Source: Verticillium longisporum
Lineage: Eukaryota; Ascomycota; Sordariomycetes; Glomerellales; Plectosphaerellaceae
NCBI GenBank assembly: GCA_019188255.1
Contig: JAETXT010000014.1
Location: 1,302,001-1,366,000, forward strand
Direction of reading: 5' to 3'
Length of the DNA: 64,000 bases
A model generated the notes under the pieces. It was not told where the DNA came from. It saw only the letters and a program-made list of their open reading frames with translations, and made no database searches. Both the position numbers and the translations under genes were made by a program. Shown here piece by piece: positions 45,617 to 58,240 of this stretch (positions within the stretch are counted from its first letter, which is position 1; every line of letters begins with the position of its first letter).

Positions 45617-47034
45617 ATGTCGGTCGCAAGCAAAGTATGTGTGCCATGTCTTTTTTTTTTCATTCCCACCACCAATCTTCGTCGTCGTGGCCATGTTGAA
45701 CGATCGTCCATAACGTCGTCCATGATACCACCGACTTGCTTCCACCCTCCAGACACATCATCGATAATGTCTTGGATTTTATTCCATATCCGTTGAACCC
45801 CTTCCTCTGCCCGCACGACGCTGACTGGAATCCCACAGAACCTCTACGACCTCCTCGGTATGCAGCTCGCGATGCCCAATCCGGCCTCTCGCCGTGACAT
45901 ATCAATTGCCTCCGAGTCTAACCCTCCTCCACAGGTAACGACGATGGGGATGACACCCTCCCGGCCCCGTGAAGCCCGTCGACAAGCCGGTCGCTCGCAC
46001 TACTAAGCGCAACGCCGAGCCTGAGGCTCCCGCCCGCCTTCCCGCTGGTGGCGCTGGCAACCGCCGTGGTGGTTCCGGCAACGATGCTGGTATGTTACGC
46101 CGTGCGTCCCTCATCATGAATACCAGCTGACGATTATCTGCCAGCTTTCCGCGACCGTAACTCCGGCAGCGACCGCAACCGTGGCCGCTCTACTGAGGAG
46201 GCCGCTAAGGGCGGCGCCCGTGGTGGCTACGGCGCCCGTGGCCGTGGTGGTGAGTCCATTCCGCTAAGCCTGCCGCCAGGCGCTTGTTCTTTATTGACGG
46301 TCCGCTAATGTCTTGCTCAGGCCGTGGTGGTCGCTTCCCTCGCGAGCGTGACGACCGTCACACCAAGGGTCTCCCCAGGTAAATCCAACATAATGCCCAC
46401 ACATAGTGGCCGTCAAAAATACTAACGAGCATTTTTCAGCGGCTCTGAGAAGCAGGCTGCCCAGTCTTGGGGTGCCACTGAGGGCAACGCTGAGCTGAAG
46501 GACGAGCAGGCCGGTGATGCCATCGCCGAGGCTGAGAAGAAGGATCCCGCCGCTGAGGATGCTGAGGAGAAGGTCGAGGAGCTTGAGGACAAGCACGTCT
46601 CCTACAACGACTACCTCACTCAGCTCGCTGAGAAGAAGGCCGCTCTCGACAGCACCCCTGAGGTCCGCAAGGCCAACGAGGGCTCCTCCAAGAAGTGGGG
46701 CGCCACCCAGGAGGTCGTCCGCGATGAGACCGACTACATGCCCGCCTCCAGCGGCAAGGCCAAGCGTGAGCGCACCCAGAAGACCAAGGAGACCATCGAC
46801 ATCGATATGCGCTACGTCGAGCCTGAGCGCCCCCAGCGCGGCGGATTCAGCGGCGAGCGCGGCAGCCGTGGCGGCCGTGGTGGCCGTGGCCGTGGTGACC
46901 GCGGTGGCGAGCGTGGCCGTGGCGGTAACTTCCGCGGCGGCGAGCGCGCCGACCGTGGTGGTGGCCGCAAGGAGGCCAACGCCGCCATCAACACCAAGGA
47001 CGAGTCGGCCTTCCCCAGCCTTGGCGGCAAATAA
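45617..47034 (+). CDS. STM1: Stm1/Habp4-type ribosome-associated RGG protein (one frameshift)
   Basis: Stm1 (SERBP1/Habp4 family) binds ribosomes, clamping idle 80S particles during starvation, and binds RNA through RGG repeats. Six exons: 45617..45634, 45839..45857, 45935..46089, 46145..46249, 46321..46378 and 46440..47034. The first two are microexons of 18 and 19 nt that give MSVASKNLYDLLGNDDGDD, the Stm1 N-terminal motif. The Habp4 core is GSEKQAAQSWGATEGNAELK with HVSYNDYLTQLAEKKAAL. The C-terminus is RGG-rich (RGSRGGRGGRGRGDRGGERG) and ends SAFPSLGGK, a family hallmark. One base is missing in the CCCC run at 45965-45968; restored, the protein is 316 aa. Strong codon bias (GCC, AAG, CGT, GGC) suggests high expression, as expected. 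Confidence 0.9.
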
Positions 47035-47947
47035 GCTGCTCGCTCCCCCAAACTCACTTGGGAGCCCACAGAGGCGGCATGAGCAGGTATAAGACGCCCT
47101 CTGCTCATTCGGTATGCGCACCTTCTCGGAAACGACTTGGTTGAATCGGAGGTTGCGTTTTCATGACCGAAAAGTTTTCCCACACTGGTTTTCCTCGCAG
47201 AGTCGTCAACAGTTCTCTCCTTGAAGGAAATAGGCCGGCATCCTTTCTTTGGTCTCTGGTAGGATCCTGGCTTTCGGTCTCCATCCACCACAGGTACTCT
47301 AGGTCTGGTTGGTCTCGTACGGAGAGTTAAAAATGGATCCTTTCTGCTTTCGTAATTATCTGCCTTTCGCTCCGCGTGATGAATGTTCTTGCTGTCTTGA
47401 ATGATTGGCCACGTTGAATGTCTACAATACCAACACATCCAACAACGTGGGCAAGGGGTGACGCGGGTGAAACGCGGAACTTCTTTGCTTTGCAAGGTGG
47501 TGTGCCTCGGGATCAACCGCTACGTGTAAGGGCGACGCTGCCATCTACCCCGCCTACCGCTTGGTATTTGCCAGCGAGGCCAGTAGGTACATGATGACGA
47601 GCAGGTATCGTAGGTCTGACCCAGCTATCCACACCGTGGTCAAACTATCGAGTGCGAGACTACAGTTATCTTCGAGGACAAAGACCAAGACCAGATCTAG
47701 ACTCGTTTCTTCTTGCAATATCATATCACGCAGCCGGCAAACAGTCTGTTTCATACTCGGATCGGCGAATGATATATGCAAGCATGGAACGAGTAGCCAC
47801 GCAGCATCGCCTAAAAGCTCACGATTGCCCTTCATGTCACGTGGCTCGGATATTGAGCATTCACTGAAATGATGTACGATGAAGGAACCTGTTTCGTATC
47901 TGTATTCGTTTACTTCGTTGATGATACACTAGTATGCTAGCTTTCGT
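47035..47947. other. Convergent intergenic region STM1/MFS
   Basis: These 913 bases lie between converging genes and contain their 3' flanks. I see no coding signal. Confidence 0.5.
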
Positions 47948-49803
47948 TTATTTCTGGTTCGTGCTGAACGCGCGCGCCATGTCTATACCTAGGCTGGCAG
48001 CGAGGAGCAATCCATTGAATACCGCCATCATGTAGAATGGCGCCCCCACAGACGTCGAATCAAACAAGTATCCGCCCAGTTTTGTCAGGAGAAGGATCGC
48101 AATGCCGCCGCACCAAGAGTACACGCCGGCAATAGACCCCTTGAGCCGCACGCGAGAAACGATATCGACGCTTACATCGTGTGCTAGCAGCGGCGCATGC
48201 TCGCCCTCGGCTTCAAGGGCGTCTGTCGACTCCTCCACTGTGGCAACAATCTGCGTCTTCGGCAGGTCAGCAGTCAACACGCCGCGGCCGAGAGAGCCGA
48301 GACTGCAGACGATGGCACCAATCTGGCTGATGCCCAGGAGAGCCGCGATGAAGAAAATGGCAGGGCTGCCACCGCGGCCATCAACATTCTTGAATTCAGG
48401 GCTCGAGAGCTGGGGGAGGGCGATGTAGCCCACGATACCAAAGACAGTGGCTACGATGATAGGCCAATTAACGGCTCCCGGCCGCCTGGAGAGGTATCCG
48501 AATATAGGTGCGCAGATGAGGCCGCAAAGCTGAGCGACACCTGTAAGGATAGATGTCAATATGTAGGCGGATCGGCATTCCTTCTTCAATTCCGGCGAAG
48601 GATCATGCGGCGACCCTTGACAGAAACCGTTGCTGATGAAGAAGGTGTTCACGAATAGAGGGATGAAGAGAGAGATGGCTACAGTCGAGGCTCTGGCTAC
48701 AAAGCCGCCGAGGTAGCCTAAGGCGATCTGGGAGTCGCTGAAGCCGAGTGAAACAGAATCTCGGAGGAGGCGGAGATAGGGCAAGACCTTCTGCGGCATA
48801 TGAGCAAATGAGTCACGGAGACGTGTAGCATTGACTCGACTTACCTGCTTCTCGTGGCTTTCTTGTTCGGTCGGCTCTCCGTCCCTGTTTCGAAGCCCAA
48901 GCAACACTCTCCAACCCTTGCCGTCTTCGCCTTGAAGATCACGGAGGCCGAGGAACACGAATATGACAACAAGAAAGGAGACAATGCCCACCACGTAGAA
49001 ACTGTCTGTAATGGCCTCAGCTGGCGTCACGCCATCGATATCGCCAAAGCGAGCGGGCAGAGGAAGGAACACGGACAGGGCAACCAGCGCCCCGCATCCC
49101 GTGAATAATCCAACGAACCCGGCCAGCGCCGAGGGCTTCTCAAGCGTGGAGATGCTGCTCCTCTCCTGGCTTGAGACTGCGGTTTCCTCCTCGGTTGGCT
49201 CGATCCCTCTGTACCGCTCAGGTGTAATGGTGATGTCCGACTCGAGTGACATGGCTATGCTGTGCCTAGCGTTCTGCGTCGGCTTGAAAGGTGATGTCGT
49301 CGATTCATCATCTGCGGCGTCGCTCTCGCCTGTCAGAGAAGGTAGGATGGCCGTGACCATGGTCGCCCTGTCTCCTTGGTCAGTATGGACGATGATGAAG
49401 TTCCACAGGGCCGAACCTACGCAGCAGTGGCACCGACAGCAAAGAAGATGCGCGCCAGCAGAAGCTGAGGATAGACATTTCCCGCCTGCACAAACAGGAG
49501 AAGCGAGAGGCCGATGACCGTGTAGCCGATGACAGCGACCCATCTCACGCCGAGGCGGTCGGAAACGAGACCCCAAACTGGGCAGGCGACGAGGGCGACA
49601 ATCTCGTCGACGAAGCCAAGTGTGCCAACAATATCACCGACGCCATCTTTGACGCCTATGAGGTCTGTAATCACGAAGGAAACGCTGCTGTTGAGGAACA
49701 CCAGGAAAGAGATGGAGAAGAGAGATATGCCGAGGAGGTACGTCACAGCTTGAAGTGGCGTAGTCGAGCTGGCGAACGGGAGGCAGCGCGGGATGAGGGC
49801 CAT
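47948..49803 (-). CDS. Major facilitator superfamily transporter
   Basis: Exons 49803..49421, 49367..48845 and 48790..47948 give 582 aa. The N-terminal half has an MFS motif A (GLVSDRLGVRWVAVIGYTVI) and several helices starting at YLLGISLFSISFLVFLNSSV. A central cytosolic loop is acidic and Ser/Thr-rich (SLTGESDAADDESTTS...). The C-terminal half holds further helices, e.g. IALGYLGGFVARASTVAISL and PIIVATVFGIVGYIALP, and a second motif-A-like GYLSRRPGAV. It resembles the vacuolar MFS protein of unknown substrate encoded by yeast YCR023C. The 54-nt intron 48791..48844 has a textbook GTAAGT donor but is in frame without stop, so a retained form would only add 18 residues. Substrate unknown. Confidence 0.85.
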
Positions 49804-50357
49804 TGTGTCGGGTGTGTTTCAGTTGGGTGAGGTGTCTAGATTGCTTGCTGTCGAGCGCGAGAATCTAGAGCTCACATTTCGAAGAGGCCGCGGGTCTTGT
49901 TCGGTGTTGGGCTGTGTTTGTTGATGTATTGCAGAACGAGGAGGAGGGATCCTGGTTAATCTAGGTCCAGGATGCTGGAAACACGCATCATCGGTACGCG
50001 GGCAGACGCGAGAGCCCGTGCGTGGTGCTGTTAGGTAAGCCCCAGCGCCTCATGACCACCTCCCACTTCACTCACCCCAGCAGAAATAAGGAGGCACTTG
50101 ACATGAAAATGCAAGCAAACACGAGTCGACTTGGAAATGATCACGGGGGAAAATCCTTAGGCTCTAGTCGTTCATTGCTTGTTCTTGGCCCGCCCTACAG
50201 ATCCAACATGCCGTCGGAAACCCTTTGCCCTGCCAAAAGCCCTGGTATCAATCAGGTCCCAAATTCTTTACACGTGCAACCAAGCAACCTCAACTCCATG
50301 CCAATGTAGCAAACGCCAGTAGTCAGCTTCCCGTCCCTCATATCGTCATCTAGCCGT
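49804..50357. other. Intergenic region MFS/ARP8
   Basis: These 554 bases separate two minus-strand genes and contain the MFS promoter and ARP8 3' end. I see nothing else. Confidence 0.45.
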
Positions 50358-52733
50358 TTACCAAGCCCAGAGCACCTTGTGGTGCAGGATGCGGGCGTCC
50401 TGGCGCTCAAACTCGAACGGCGTGACCCACGAATCATTTGTCGGAAGCTTGGCGAAGACACTGGCTCCCTTCCACACCACCACCTGTTCGTCCATGTCTC
50501 TGGCGCTACGACTGATGAGGATGCGATCTTGCAGATCCGGACGTCGGACCTTGAGCTTTTCCTCGAGGACTGCCGTGAATTGAGGGATCTTGGAACCACC
50601 GCCAACAACCATGATACTGCCCAACAGATCACGAACCTTCTTCTCGTCGCCCTTGGCAGCGTTATAGATGCTTGTGAGGATAGCCAGATCAAGAGGGGCG
50701 GTTGGAAGCACCTCATCACGCTCAACGGCAATCGACTTGGCGCTTCGCGCATGCGCGTCGACGAACATGCCGGCAGGGGGTTGCGAGGCAGCTGCTCCGT
50801 TAGGCGCCGGTGTCCCTCCGTTCGGGGCTGGGCTGCCATTAATGCCCTCCCTGCCTGCGCCAAAGACGAAGGGCGCAGGAGCCGGTGTACTGGCGCCTTC
50901 CGGTGCCGGTGATGTGGCTTTGGAACCTCCAGGGGTGCCATTTGTGCCGTTCTCGCTGCGTTTGAAGCTATCGAATGGCTGTGGCTTCTCCTTCATGGGG
51001 GTGGAGACCTCGGTTTGTGATGCGCCGATGCCGTTCACAGAGCCAGCTGGGGCGGCCGGGGCGGTGGCAGCGTTCAGGGAGGGCTTGACGAGAGCCAGAA
51101 TGCCAAACTGCGCAGCCGATGTAGGGTCGTCTGGTATTTCGGCCTCGTAAGCGTTGTAGGATCGATCCACGAGCTTGCGACGGCCCTTCAGCTTGTGATC
51201 GTTGTCGAACAAGTCAGGGTCAAAGAAGCCCATGGGGGCTAGGATGACTTCGTCATACGTCTTGAACTGGTACTTGTGGGTAGGTTGATTTGGTGCACGA
51301 AGATGAAACTGAGCAAGCTGGACAGAAATGTCGGCCTGTGACATGGTGCAGTGTTTGATCTTGAGCTCCTCTGCGAGCAGGAAATCATAGCGCCGCTGCA
51401 GGTTGATCTCCTGGTATGGGAAGTTGTCGTAAAGCATCATCTTGATGAACGTCTCTGTGACATCGTATCCTCCGTACTTGAGGTTAATGCGAGAGTCTTC
51501 AATGCAGAGGCCATCCTCAACGCATGAGATGGAGGTCTTCTGAGCACCAACATCCACGACACATGCCTGAGTATATCCGGCACCGAACGTGGCAGCCATG
51601 CTCTCTTGGATGAAGCACACCTTGTTGAATTCGAAGCCGATCATACAAAAGCGAAGTAGCATTTCTACGTACTTCTTGTCATATAGATCGGGGATCACGA
51701 AGACGCAGCTATACTGCGGCCAGACGCTGTTTCGGGAGAGGCCGAGGTCCTGCCGAATGGCCTTTTCGATGACGGTTTCGAAATCGTTGAAAAGGTGCTC
51801 TGCGCTTTCGTAGTCTTCCTCGTTGAGCCAGCCATGCCGCATGGGCCACCAGAGTTTGAACTTGGGATCCGAGTCATCAGGAACTCTCAGAGACTCTCCG
51901 CCGATAAAGCATGATGCCGTCGACTGGGGGTCGTCCAAGGTTTTGACATCAGTCCATTCGATTTGCAACGGGTCATTGTGTTGGGGAATGACATCCGGCT
52001 CGGTGCGGCGGTTATAGTTGAGAACCAACTCCTTGGAATTTGGCAGAACTTTGCGCTTGTTGGCACGCATCTCCATCTTGAGGTCGTGACTGCACTTGGT
52101 GAACTTCTTGGACCACTCTTCGCCATACTGCTCATTGGCGGTCTGCGCATCGGCCTGGCGGCGCGGGATCGAATCGTGGGCGTCAGCCTCGGTTTGCGGA
52201 TATTTGTTGGCCAGTGTCATGGGGATCGACTTGGGTAGCGCATCACTCGCAAAGCCGATGCGAAGGTTCTGGCTGCCGGGATGGATGACGATGACTTTGG
52301 AGGGGTCGAGCCCGCCAACTTCGGAAGGGGCATCGTCGCCGTGAATTTCGGGTATGATAAGAGGAACCTCCGCGTTTCCATTGCGTGCGAGAGCTCGGTC
52401 ACGGTCCTTTGCGTTCTGGACAAGTCTGTCGCGAGTGGCGTCGTTCTGGAGGCGAGTGGCCAGGATCTGGTCATCGCGCTTCATGTAATCGCTGTGATCG
52501 TAGACGCGTCAGAAGCCAGGACCTTCGGGATGATTGGCAAGGAAATACGCACGTGTAGTAGTTCTTCTGGTTGATCGGGGTCGCCTCGGGCCAACTAGAC
52601 ATCTTCATGTTGTTGTCGGTCCTCTCTAGGCCTATGCGCCAGCATTTAGCAACTGGGGACAACAGGTGGAGGGAACGAAACATTCAGACTTACCCTCACG
52701 GGCGAGAACCTTCTCGCTAACTTTACCGACCAT
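50358..52733 (-). CDS. ARP8: Actin-related protein 8, INO80 complex
   Basis: Arp8 is a nuclear actin-fold subunit of the INO80 chromatin remodeller that binds DNA and nucleosomes. Exons are 52733..52694, 52631..52553 and 52491..50358, 750 aa. Splicing joins MVGKVSEKVLAREGLERTDN to the conserved block ending NYYTDYMKRDDQILATRLQN. Actin-fold motifs are visible: VIVIHPGSQNLRIGFASDAL (phosphate 1), CFIQESMAATFGAGYTQACV with VVDVGAQKTSISCVEDG (phosphate 2) and IMVVGGGSKIPQFTAVLEEK near the C-terminus. A ~130-residue Ala/Pro/Gly/Thr-rich insert (from ~residue 510) with NGTNGTPGG and PAPEGASTPAP repeats interrupts the fold, as is usual for filamentous-fungal Arp8. It is intact. Confidence 0.94.
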
Positions 52734-53865
52734 GGTGGGCGATATTTTGTAGTCCTTGACTCTCGATTGATCTCTCCCTCGTAATGAGTTTTGATGTGCC
52801 CCCGTTTACTTTGTCGTCCTCCTCTTCTGCCCTCAAGATGGCGCGGACTGGACCGGTGTAAGAAGTCGACTAAGATCAATTCAACCCCTCGGGGGGTTGC
52901 GCCGTCTGCAAGAGGTGTTGAAGCGGTTGTGGTTGCAAGGCTTGCGCGGGCTGGTGTTGAGCAGCTCCAGAAGCGCGGCGTCAATTCTCGAATGTTGAAC
53001 GGACAGCAACGGCTTCAGCACTTCGTCGGCGGGCCCAGCAACTGCTTCAGTGCTCGAGGTACGAGGGGTGCAGCCTATTGCGATCCCTGTAGAGGATTCA
53101 TGTGCTATCCACAAACAGTAAAGCTTCACAGCCACCCGAGCTTTAGCCGTGACTGCGCTGTGGCTGTCGCCGAGAGCTCTGTGGCACATGCCTGTGGCTG
53201 TCCCATCGCTTCCGACTGTTCGGAGGAGCCTCTGCTGGTAGTCTCACGATCTTATAAATACACTCACGGTCGAAATATAGGAAGCATATCGATGGGGATG
53301 GGTGAGCCTTCGTTCCTTGCTTGTATGGTTGATTATCGGGGTTGAATAGATGTTTTTAGATCTTGCAAAAGTTGTTACTCAGTGACCACCAAGTTCCATA
53401 TTAAACTCCCCATGCACAGAAACCTGGCACGCTTCTTGTTCAAAGAAATTTTCTTCGGCAATGAAAGACATCTTCCCTAGAAATCAAAGGAGGCACTGAT
53501 ATAGTGTTGTGAGTTTGTGTCAATCTCGTGCATTCACCATATGGACGCCATCCGAATTAAGTGGTACAAAGCCAGTCACCTGACGTCACTTGATGTGACG
53601 TCGCCACCTTCCGCATTGAGAGCTGTCACAGTAGGTAGGTAGCCATCAACACTCAGAACGGCTTGTCTCAACCAAATACGTGTCAACGCCGGAGAGTCTA
53701 CCATTCACGTCTGCCTGCTACACCTCAATATAATACAAGCCACTCGCAAGACCTCATTACATCCCGGAGAACAACCACGAAGTGTATCCACGGCTCAGAC
53801 ACCCCAGATCGTTCCGATATCTAGCTTCACACGCTTCTCATCAGGCCACCATTCAACTCATCGCC
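52734..53865. other. Divergent intergenic region ARP8/proline-rich gene
   Basis: These 1.1 kb hold promoters for both genes, including two CRE-type sites at ~53581-53603 and a TATA-like ATATAATAC at ~53729, about 135 bases before the ATG of the plus-strand gene. A TAGG repeat lies at ~53631-53640. Confidence 0.5.
53581..53603. promoter_or_regulatory. Twin ATF/CRE-type bZIP sites
   Basis: A perfect palindromic TGACGTCA at 53581-53588 is followed 7 bases later by TGACGTCG at 53596-53603. They lie ~265-285 bases upstream of the proline-rich gene's ATG and are candidate ATF/CREB-family binding sites. Confidence 0.55.
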
Positions 53866-54579
53866 ATGCCTCCAGTACCAATCTACGCATCAAGCCCCAT
53901 CACCGCCGCCAAGGCTTCGGGCGTAACACCTCAGACTGCCGGCTCAGAGTCCGTCGCAGCCAAGTCTTCAGGCCCAGCGCCGACGTCGACGACACCTCAG
54001 GCTTACCCAGCTGCCCAGCCAGGCGCAACACCACACTTGCCTGAGCAGACTGGTGCTCCCTCGGCATCGTACCTTCCTCCCCCTCAGACACAGAACAGGT
54101 CGGCCGGACCTCCGGCCCCTCAGCCCGGAGCCGTGCCTTCCGCGTCCGGCCTCCCTCCGCCGCCCAAGACCGGCGAGGCCTATCACCCCCCTCAACAGAC
54201 ACCTGCTCCGCAGGCGACGACCCCGTACCCGCCCCAAATGTACATCCCGCCACCTACAACCTCTTACGCAGCAAGCTACGGCTCCTCCACTGCCACGACC
54301 ACGGCACCCGGCTACCCTCAGCCTCCCGGCCCCACGCCCCTGCCTTTCGGCAACGATAACGACCGCCTCGCTCAACCGCCGGGCTACCAGCAGAACGCTG
54401 GCGCCGCAGACTTTAGCAGCAACCAGCGCGCTGCGCACGCGGCGTCGGTGCGCGAGAGCGGGCCGCTCGACGGATCAGAGGAGGGCGTGTGGGAAGCGGC
54501 GAAGAAATGGGCTTCCACAGCAGGCGGGAACCTCGCAGCGGCCGAGACGGAGATTTGGCGCAGGATCAATAAAAACTGA
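53866..54579 (+). CDS. Proline/alanine-rich protein of unknown function
   Basis: This is a single-exon frame of 237 aa starting MPPVPIYASSPITAAKASGV. Residues ~30-180 are low complexity (Pro, Ala, Thr, Ser, Gln), with PPPPKTGEAYHPP and YPPQMYIPPPT motifs. The last ~40 residues form a different, probably helical segment: EEGVWEAAKKWASTAGGNLA running to AAETEIWRRINKN. The upstream in-frame ATG at 53782 is possible, but the second ATG follows a more leader-like sequence and gives a cleaner N-terminus. I know of similar uncharacterised proteins in filamentous ascomycetes but no function. The amphipathic C-terminal helix is the likely conserved part. Confidence 0.7.
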   Translation: MPPVPIYASSPITAAKASGVTPQTAGSESVAAKSSGPAPTSTTPQAYPAAQPGATPHLPEQTGAPSASYLPPPQTQNRSAGPPAPQPGAVPSASGLPPPPKTGEAYHPPQQTPAPQATTPYPPQMYIPPPTTSYAASYGSSTATTTAPGYPQPPGPTPLPFGNDNDRLAQPPGYQQNAGAADFSSNQRAAHAASVRESGPLDGSEEGVWEAAKKWASTAGGNLAAAETEIWRRINKN

Positions 54580-57500
54580 ACAGATGATTTACTCTGTCAG
54601 TCTTTGCGGCAAGGGATCCGTACAACTCCACGTTATTTGAACGAATGGACGGTTCAAGTAGGTGTATCACTGGATGTATTGGTGACATGGCTCAGGTATG
54701 CTTTGCTACCCCAGACGAGACCTAGCTGCTAGGTGCTTTGCATTTTATTGAAACGACTTCAAGCCGCTAAGTCCTCGAACGTTGACAATGATTGTATGAT
54801 CCGATTTCGTTCTCTGCAACTTGTCACACAGATCAGATTCTCATGCCATAAGACAAGGTGCGCCCTTGGTCAGCATGAACCAGTATTTGGAAGAACAGGA
54901 GGGCTATCGATACTCTCGACTTATCGGCCTGCGTTTGAGCATCGAATATTGCGCTGCACTGAAATCCAATTGGCATATCGCGCGTGATGTGCGATGTTAG
55001 AACTTTGACCATCGCCTAGTCTCCTCAAGGTTATAAATTAGTATGATGGAAATGCAACTTGGACGTGATGTCTGGAGTTGGGAAACGGAAAACCTGACAC
55101 TACAATGCAAGGCGCGAATAGTCCACTGTCCCTTCGTAGCTTGCAAGTTGGCGAGCCGCAAGATCCTGTCAGTGTCTAGAACGTTCCAGCTCGGCTGGCT
55201 AGAGGAGGCTCTTAGCCGACCCAACAACAAGTCAGCGATCGCGAGACTTGAAGCGGCAGTTGGGTTCATTCTCGCGACAGCAGATAGGATGCGAAGCCGG
55301 ACTTTTGTCTAGCCAATTCCGCGTTCTTGCTCGCCCGAACAATAAGTCAACCGGCACATCGGCATCAACGGCACGGCTACCGTCGTGCATCACAAGTGCC
55401 GGAGCCTGGTCCAGTGCCTGTTGTTCAGTCTTCGAGGCATGACAGCGGTATCTCCCGGACGCCACATGTTTATGTCTTGCAGTTTTCGGCAATCAATCAG
55501 GCTACTCTCTGTAGGCGAGATGGGGATGGCGCTATTTTTGGGGGTCAGGCGTCAGGCTGTGGGGAGCCTCAAAAAAAAAAACGCGAGAGAAACTGCGAGA
55601 ATCAGCCACACAAGGTCAAAGTTTGGACCGTTGTTTGGCACGAACCAACTCTTGTGCTTTCTCAAGATATCTAGACAAAGAGCCACTCAGATCAGTCGGA
55701 CTCAACCTCAACTTGTGGCGGCATCTAAACCGTCAAGGTTTTGAGCCACCAACTACACCGTCAGATCAACCGGATACCTGACCCAGTTTTCCCCTTTTTT
55801 ATTTGGTGATCAATCATGCATGATAGAAGGGAGCAAACCTTGATTGAGTCAAAAACCATACGATTGAGTCCAAGATGCAGGCCTTGCATGACTGGGACCT
55901 TGCTTCTGCCCTGTCTCAGCAGACGGCTGCCTCGCGATCCCCAGATAGCGCCTCACGCAGCTGATATGTTTGGATCATCTTGACGGAATGCAACATCGGA
56001 TTTGGCTGGACGGCCCCACGCCACGTCAAGGCATTCAATGCATATCGAACCTAATGAGCTTTGATGGAGATGCTTCTCCTACCTCTCAGCCTCCTGTATC
56101 ACCGGCAATTGGTTTTTTTCCTTTCCTTTTTTTTTTTGGCGCTTTTCTGACGGTGAAGACGGCGGTGGTCCTCATCCCACCTGTTGTCCCGATTGGCGTG
56201 CCTTTGAACTAGTCGCTTGGTCGTCCGACCTGAGTTTGAAATAGAGAATTGAATTCCTCGTCAGCCATTCGACTAACACGATACTCTTGGCAGCCGACTC
56301 CAGACTGTGCTAGACGGACCGAGTCGGTAGGTGGTACCCCCAGATCTGAGCGATCAGCCATCCCACCATCGTCAGAACCCCCAGAGGATGGTAAGAACCA
56401 AGGTTCTATCCCGCTAGCCAAGGATCTTCCACACCACGAGGGGATGAAGGGTGCCCTCTCGGCCACTACTTTCTCCAGTGCTCAAAGCGTCAAGGGGCTT
56501 GGGCTTGTGTCGTCCTCACATTCGCCGCCTGACCTGGCCAACTGCAACCCGGAGGCCGTCAGCGAGGGGGGACGGCGGGGGTGGATCGCGTCATAATTGG
56601 CCGGTGATCTCCATAAGAGCTGTGATAAGACGACGGCGGCGGCGGGGAATGGTGGTTTAATTTCCTAATGTATGCGGCATCTTCATGCGGGACGAGGATG
56701 GGTCCCTGTTCGGCGGCCAGACCGAGACCTAGTCTCCACAGAAGGTCTAATGGAAGACTGATGGAAACGGCCAAGGCGCGACAGAGACTACGTCGCACGG
56801 CCTCGAGCTCCTTCTTTCGTCCTATGTCGTAGCGGCCCAATGCAAAGCAAGTGCTCCTGTTGGTAGATCTTTTTTGGGTATCGGTAAATCATCCTCTTTT
56901 CTGCCTAGGAAGGCTCGCAACTCGGTTCGTCGTCTTCTTTGGTCACACTAGCGTGGACGGTGAGCCCCACGGCCTAAGCTCCCATCTCGTCCGACGGCGT
57001 CGCTACTCAAAGAGAACCAAATTGCCTACACCAAGACTAGCTTAGGGGTGGTAATCACAAGTGAGTACCACACCCAGGTTAAAAGACAAGATAAACTGTC
57101 AGGCCCTTTGAGCCTGCCTCTCCAACCACACTCCAACCACACCCGGGGGAGAGGGTGTGGGGGGACTCGACAGTGGAAACCAGTGGCCACTACTGGCTGG
57201 AGTGCATGATGCCAATTATCGCGGGTATCCCGGCTTTGCGGAGGCTATAGTGGAGGCTGCTTAAGGCCAAACAGACCCAACCACGGAACGAACTGAAGAA
57301 ACGACGTGTCCAGCGTAGCACAACCGGCAGAGGGCTGTTGGCCAATGCAAGCAAAACTCTTTTTTCAAACGTCCAGGCCTCATTACCATTTGATCAGCAG
57401 AGTCCGTCCACTGGGCTCTTTCTAGTGGGGAGAATAGAAAAGCATGGCTCGGTTGGCTGAGGATTCGGACTCGCATATTCAGCGCTCCGTCCAATTGGAG

Positions 57501-58210
57501 GCAATAAATGAAGCTTGCTCAGCGATGAGGCATCGCTGCGCACTGTCAATTACCTACAGGATCTTCAGGCCTGCAGCTTTCGATTCGTCTTGGTGGGGGA
57601 AACATCAAACGAGCAGAAGGCTCCTCGAAACAGCGCACTTCGGTCGTGGTAAATGATACCTAGGAACAGTAAGCGGCGACCGAGGCCTGTGGCCCCTGTG
57701 AAGGATTGTAAGGAGTCGGGTAATTTCAAGGGAGAGCGAATGCTCTCGGATCATAGTGCCATCGTGCCACATCTCGCGCACGACTTCAAACGTGGCGGGT
57801 GGGTTGAAAGAAACGGTATTGGGCAGGCAACAGAGCAATAGGCTCACCTGTGGGGACGCCGGAAGCAGAATTCTCAGCCCACACATCAGCCTCACAGCAG
57901 CGGCACGTCGATGGATGGTAAGCTATCATCTAGATGCAAAGGCAATGATGGGATGCCAAGACAGTGGAGTGAAGGCAGATGTCGGATTTCTAGAGCGCGA
58001 GCTAGAAGAAATGGCGCGTGTGAATGAGATGAAGGCATCGTGTTTTGGGCGCTCCGTCAAGCCAAGGTTGGAGGGCTAGCGAAGACCGGCTGTCGCACAC
58101 CTGAACGGTCATACCCGAGGTTACAGGTCGTGAGAAACTGCCCATACACATCAAGATCCGAGGCAGGCGGGCCCCAAGACAGATCGTGAGGGCGCAGGAC
58201 CGTAAGGTAA

Positions 58211-58240
58211 GTCAGGTACCTTAGGTAGGTAGGCAGTCAG
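58211..58240. repeat. CCTA/TAGG-type repeat
   Basis: The tract reads GTCAGGTACCTTAGGTAGGT and continues with AGG/CAGG units. It is a weaker member of the same motif family as at ~4093 and ~32511. Confidence 0.6.

Noticed and set aside
46291..47121. 276-codon minus-strand Ala/Leu-rich frame
   Set aside because: Antisense shadow of the RGG and acidic part of STM1.
56249..56596. 115-codon frame ending SEGGRRGWIAS, faintly like the N-terminus of a monocarboxylate-type transporter
   Set aside because: It stops immediately after the resemblance and no transporter helices follow in any frame, so I could not support a gene or relic.
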